Origin: Campylobacteraceae bacterium
GTDB lineage: Bacteria > Campylobacterota > Campylobacteria > Campylobacterales > Sulfurovaceae
Assembly (NCBI GenBank): GCA_027023325.1
Contig: JALVVQ010000051.1
Span: forward strand, 1 to 17,097
Direction of reading: 5' to 3'
DNA length: 17,097 bases
In this document: positions 14,630-17,097 of the stretch, piece by piece
Layout of the letters: every line of letters begins with the position of its first letter
Numbering within the stretch: position 1 is the first letter of the stretch
The notes under the pieces: model-generated
Database searches by the model: none
What the model was told of the DNA's origin: nothing
The model's input: the letters and a program-made list of their open reading frames with translations, nothing else
Position numbers and translations under genes: made by a program

Positions 14630-15730
14630 TTACTGTATTCTTTCTTCTCTGATTAATGTAACTGCTTCTTTGAGCTTTTTGATGGTATAGTCGATCTCCT
14701 CTTCAGTGGTATAGCGACTGAGCGCAAAGCTGACAAGGGTGTGGGTGTAGTTGCGATCTTGTCCTATACCTGCTATGAGGGTATGTCCTTTTTCAGCAGA
14801 GACACTGATGCCGTGACGGTTAAGCTCCCAGACCAAAGCCTCACTCTGTACCCCCTTGAATCCCACCATGACAGTATGGGGTGTCCGTAGTGCCCAGGGG
14901 GTTACTATGAGGCTCTGAGGTATCTCCCGTATAGCCTCTTCCAGCGTGTCTCTAAGCTCTCTGACATCTTCCATCTCAAAGGCCTGTGCATCAACAGCCA
15001 GTTCCAGTGCCTTGCCCAGACCCACAAGATCTGCCCTGTTGGAGGGTGGCAGGAGGAGGTTGGGGAGTATCTTCCCCTCCTTGACGACTAGAACTGCGGT
15101 ACCACTTGGCCCATGCATGGTCTCTGTAGAGAGTGTGAGATAGTCCAGTCCCAGCATCTGCATATCGACGGGTAATTTACCGATAGCGTGTGTGGTATCA
15201 CTGTGTAGGGGCACTTCATATTCTGCACAGATCTGACTGGCCTCATCAATAGGCATGATAGCGCCAGTTTGGGAATCTACCATGGTGAGTGAGACCAGTG
15301 CTGTCTTGGGAGTAATGACCTGTTTGAGCAGGGAAAGGTCTACGATGCCATTGCTGTCCAGTGGCAGGAGGGTGACACGGCAGCCCTGCGAGGCGATATA
15401 GGCAGCGGTCTCAAGCACAGCCTCACTCTCGCTGGATGAGAGGATGATCTGGTTTTTCTGTCCGGTGATAATGGTGCCGAGATAGGTGGCTATCAGCAGC
15501 CTGCAATGCAGCGCATCGGCACTGAATCCAGAGATGATTTCCTCTTCAGGTTTGGCATGGATGGAGGAACGGATCTTTTCATAAGCTTCCAAAATGGGTA
15601 CTCTTGCAGCTATAGCAGGAGTGTGTAGGGCAGAGGGGTTTGCGTAGTGTTCAGTATAGATGGGTTGCATGGCCTCAAGTACCTGTGTATCAAGCAAGCT
15701 GGCTCGGTTGTTGTCTAAGTATACTTTCAT
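14630..15730 (-). CDS. NifS-like aminotransferase-fold protein lacking desulfurase active-site residues
   Basis: A full-length (366-residue) class V aminotransferase-fold protein resembling NifS/IscS cysteine desulfurase, which normally takes sulfur from cysteine using PLP. The fold pattern is clear: VYLDNNRASLLD, YANPSALH, ALVSLTMVDSQTGAIMPIDE, HSDTTHAIGKLPVD and LSRYTTEEEIDYTIKKL. The chemistry is not. The PLP-lysine motif SAHKFHGPKG reads STETMHGPSG, with Thr at the Lys position. The GG..E...RSGT segment is deleted. The cysteine loop STGSAC..S reads SAEKGHTLIAG, with no Cys. ATE.NN reads FSADAL, and the PLP-stacking EHPAV reads ESEAV. The PLP-pyridine Asp (HSD) is kept. The start at 15730 has GAGGA 8 nt upstream; TTG 15745 is an alternative. 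It overlaps the NifU-like frame by 1 nt if that starts at 14630. Confidence 0.88.
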   Translation of the reverse strand: MKVYLDNNRASLLDTQVLEAMQPIYTEHYANPSALHTPAIAARVPILEAYEKIRSSIHAKPEEEIISGFSADALHCRLLIATYLGTIITGQKNQIILSSSESEAVLETAAYIASQGCRVTLLPLDSNGIVDLSLLKQVITPKTALVSLTMVDSQTGAIMPIDEASQICAEYEVPLHSDTTHAIGKLPVDMQMLGLDYLTLSTETMHGPSGTAVLVVKEGKILPNLLLPPSNRADLVGLGKALELAVDAQAFEMEDVRELRDTLEEAIREIPQSLIVTPWALRTPHTVMVGFKGVQSEALVWELNRHGISVSAEKGHTLIAGIGQDRNYTHTLVSFALSRYTTEEEIDYTIKKLKEAVTLIREERIQ

Positions 15731-15731
15731 G

Positions 15732-15780
15732 GTATCTATCCTCAATTAGGAGACTTCTTCTCTTATTATGAGGATAGTAC
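15732..15780 (-). promoter_or_regulatory. Hairpin able to mask the NifS-like gene's ribosome binding site
   Basis: On the minus strand CTATCCTCA (15777 to 15769) is exactly complementary to TGAGGATAG (15744 to 15736), which contains the GAGGA Shine-Dalgarno of the NifS-like gene. Pairing extends by GTA with TAC across one bulged base. The loop is 24 nt. The element fills the 66-nt gap after the oxidoreductase stop. It could reduce or gate translation of the NifS-like gene relative to the gene before it. Confidence 0.5.
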
Positions 15781-15796
15781 TTGATGAACGCTTAAT

Positions 15797-17097
15797 CTAT
15801 GCTTCAAGCTCTGCGTCAGGTTTCCATGTCCAAAACTTGATCTTGTCGGGGAAGGCTTTCCATTTGAAGATATTCTTGTTGTTGAATGCGCGGAGACACT
15901 CTTGGATGCCTTCACTGATACTGGGGTGGGGGTGGACAGTTTTCATGATTTCGCTGAGTCTGTTGCCACTATTGATCATAGGTGCTATGAAGATAACGGC
16001 AGCTGCAGACTGGGGACCTGCTGCTCTCATGCCCAGCACGATGGGATCCTCTTCGTCTGAGACAATAATTTTGAAAAATCCACTGGTCGCACGCATGGCA
16101 ATGGCTCTTGAGATCAGGGCATGGCTGTAGTGGATGACCTTATAGGCAATGTTTTTCTTTTGGCACTCTTTTTCATTGAAACCAATTGCTGAAACCTCTG
16201 GACTGAAGAACATGATTGTCGAGATGTTTTTGTAGTTGAGTGGATATTTGATACAATGATTGATGGCTTTGGCAGCAAACCTACCCTCCATCTCGGCGAT
16301 ATTGACCAGTGCCATATTGCCGGAGATATCTCCGGCAGCATAGATATGATCTGTGACCAGACAGGCATCATCTACCTGTAGCAGTCCCCTCTCTGTGATG
16401 TTCGCTCCGACTCCTTCGAGCCCTATATGTTTTGTTTGCGGTACCCTGCCGATAGAGATAAGCACGACATCCACAGGCACGACATCTACATGGCCATCTT
16501 TGTGGTCGAGGATGACATCGATGTGATCATTTAGCTCTCTGACTTCTCGTAAACTTGCCTCATGATGCATAATGACACCGATATCTTCGAGTTTTTCATT
16601 GACATAGTCGCTGACATCGTCATCTTCAAAGGGGATTACTTTGTTCTGCGAATCAAGCAGATGCACCTCTGTCTGTCCAAAGTTGGCAAAAATCGTGGCA
16701 AATTCACAGCCAACGATACCAGCACCTACGATCATGATGCGTTTGGGGAAGGCTTCGAGACGGTCTATATGGTCAGAGTTGATGATTCGCTTACCGTCTG
16801 TCTTGATCGTGGGATGTTCTCTGGGAGTGGATCCTGTGGCGACCACAAAATCATTGGCTATGACCTCTACTTCTGTGCCATCATGCTTGGTGACAATCAA
16901 TCTCTTTTTGCCCTGAAACTTTGCCCAGCCTTTTAGCAAGGTGAGACTTTTGTTGCATCCCTCTTTGCGAGAGAAAGTTTCTATCTGTGAGAGAATCTGA
17001 TACTGCTTTTCTCCTGCTGCCTGCTTGACAGCCCTGATCATCTCATGATAATTGGGTTTCAGTCCGACAGCTTGATAACCTCTGTCTGTTTTGCTTG
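15797..17097 (-). CDS. Class I pyridine nucleotide-disulfide oxidoreductase, dihydrolipoyl-dehydrogenase-like (5' end outside window)
   Basis: An FAD/NAD(P)-dependent oxidoreductase of the dihydrolipoamide dehydrogenase / glutathione reductase / transhydrogenase family. The frame is open from the window edge; an ATG at 17041 is internal. About 432 residues are visible of an expected 470-490. Missing are the N-terminal FAD GxGxxG and the position of the redox CxxxxC, so disulfide activity cannot be judged. Present are FVVATGSTPR, the NAD(P)-binding VGAGIVGCEFATIFANFG (around 16,710-16,735), the second FAD motif IYAAGDISG, and the dimerisation domain with HPHPSISEGIQE (around 15,910-15,940). 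That last motif has the His-Pro..Glu pair of dihydrolipoyl dehydrogenases. A polar tail rich in Lys and Trp follows. The stop is 66 nt before the NifS-like gene, same strand, so an operon is likely. Confidence 0.88.
   Translation of the reverse strand, partial: SKTDRGYQAVGLKPNYHEMIRAVKQAAGEKQYQILSQIETFSRKEGCNKSLTLLKGWAKFQGKKRLIVTKHDGTEVEVIANDFVVATGSTPREHPTIKTDGKRIINSDHIDRLEAFPKRIMIVGAGIVGCEFATIFANFGQTEVHLLDSQNKVIPFEDDDVSDYVNEKLEDIGVIMHHEASLREVRELNDHIDVILDHKDGHVDVVPVDVVLISIGRVPQTKHIGLEGVGANITERGLLQVDDACLVTDHIYAAGDISGNMALVNIAEMEGRFAAKAINHCIKYPLNYKNISTIMFFSPEVSAIGFNEKECQKKNIAYKVIHYSHALISRAIAMRATSGFFKIIVSDEEDPIVLGMRAAGPQSAAAVIFIAPMINSGNRLSEIMKTVHPHPSISEGIQECLRAFNNKNIFKWKAFPDKIKFWTWKPDAELEA

Noticed and set aside
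13680..15730. The NifS-like and NifU-like genes as pseudogenes or sequencing artefacts.
   Set aside because: Both frames are full length without stops or frameshifts, the changes are in-frame substitutions and loop deletions at active-site motifs, and start signals and coupling are intact.
1..17097. CRISPR array, tRNA or rRNA gene, insertion sequence.
   Set aside because: I saw no regularly spaced repeats, tRNA-like cloverleaf, rRNA signature, transposase or terminal inverted repeats. The few gaps over 60 bp are accounted for above and none exceeds 160 bp.

Overview
The window looks like the chromosomal origin region of a Campylobacterota (Epsilonproteobacteria) genome, most like the free-living Sulfurovum/Sulfurimonas side of the phylum. 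This rests on the ruvC-dnaA-dnaN order, DnaA boxes with a TTCAC core both upstream and downstream of dnaA, extended -10 promoters without clear -35 boxes, ThyX, and NifS/NifU-type Fe-S proteins like those of Helicobacter and Campylobacter. The genus is inferred; no rRNA or other marker is present.

Left arm (1-5998): a 3'-truncated typA/bipA and dgt (dGTPase) on the minus strand, then divergently thyX and a periplasmic YcbB-type L,D-transpeptidase on the plus strand. The transpeptidase gene abuts convergent ruvC with no gap.

Origin core (5995-8690): oriC1 (five TTCAC-core boxes) between ruvC and dnaA, dnaA itself, then oriC2 between dnaA and dnaN. oriC2 holds four core boxes, a 9-bp inverted repeat around two of them, a DnaA-trio-like CTA repeat and an 18-nt pure A/T run that ends at the dnaN ribosome binding site. 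This looks like a bipartite origin with unwinding in oriC2.

Right arm, plus strand (8705-13610): pyrG and recJ (8-bp overlap), a small GNAT acetyltransferase and a transglutaminase-like protein form a tight run. A Phd/YefM-RelE/ParE toxin-antitoxin pair follows with its own promoter and operator-like palindromes. A perfect 12-bp hairpin lies in the last codons of the transglutaminase gene.

Right edge, minus strand (13680-17097): a class I flavin disulfide-reductase-family gene (5' end outside the window), a NifS-like gene and a NifU-like gene. This is the most unusual part. The NifS-like protein keeps the fold but lacks the PLP lysine, the catalytic cysteine loop and other active-site motifs. 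Its NifU-like partner has lost all three scaffold cysteines of the IscU-like domain and one ligand of the central [2Fe-2S] domain, yet keeps the C-terminal Nfu CxxC. Both frames are open and translationally coupled, so this looks like a retained, repurposed pseudo-enzyme pair rather than a decaying one. A hairpin that can mask the NifS-like Shine-Dalgarno sequence lies just upstream.
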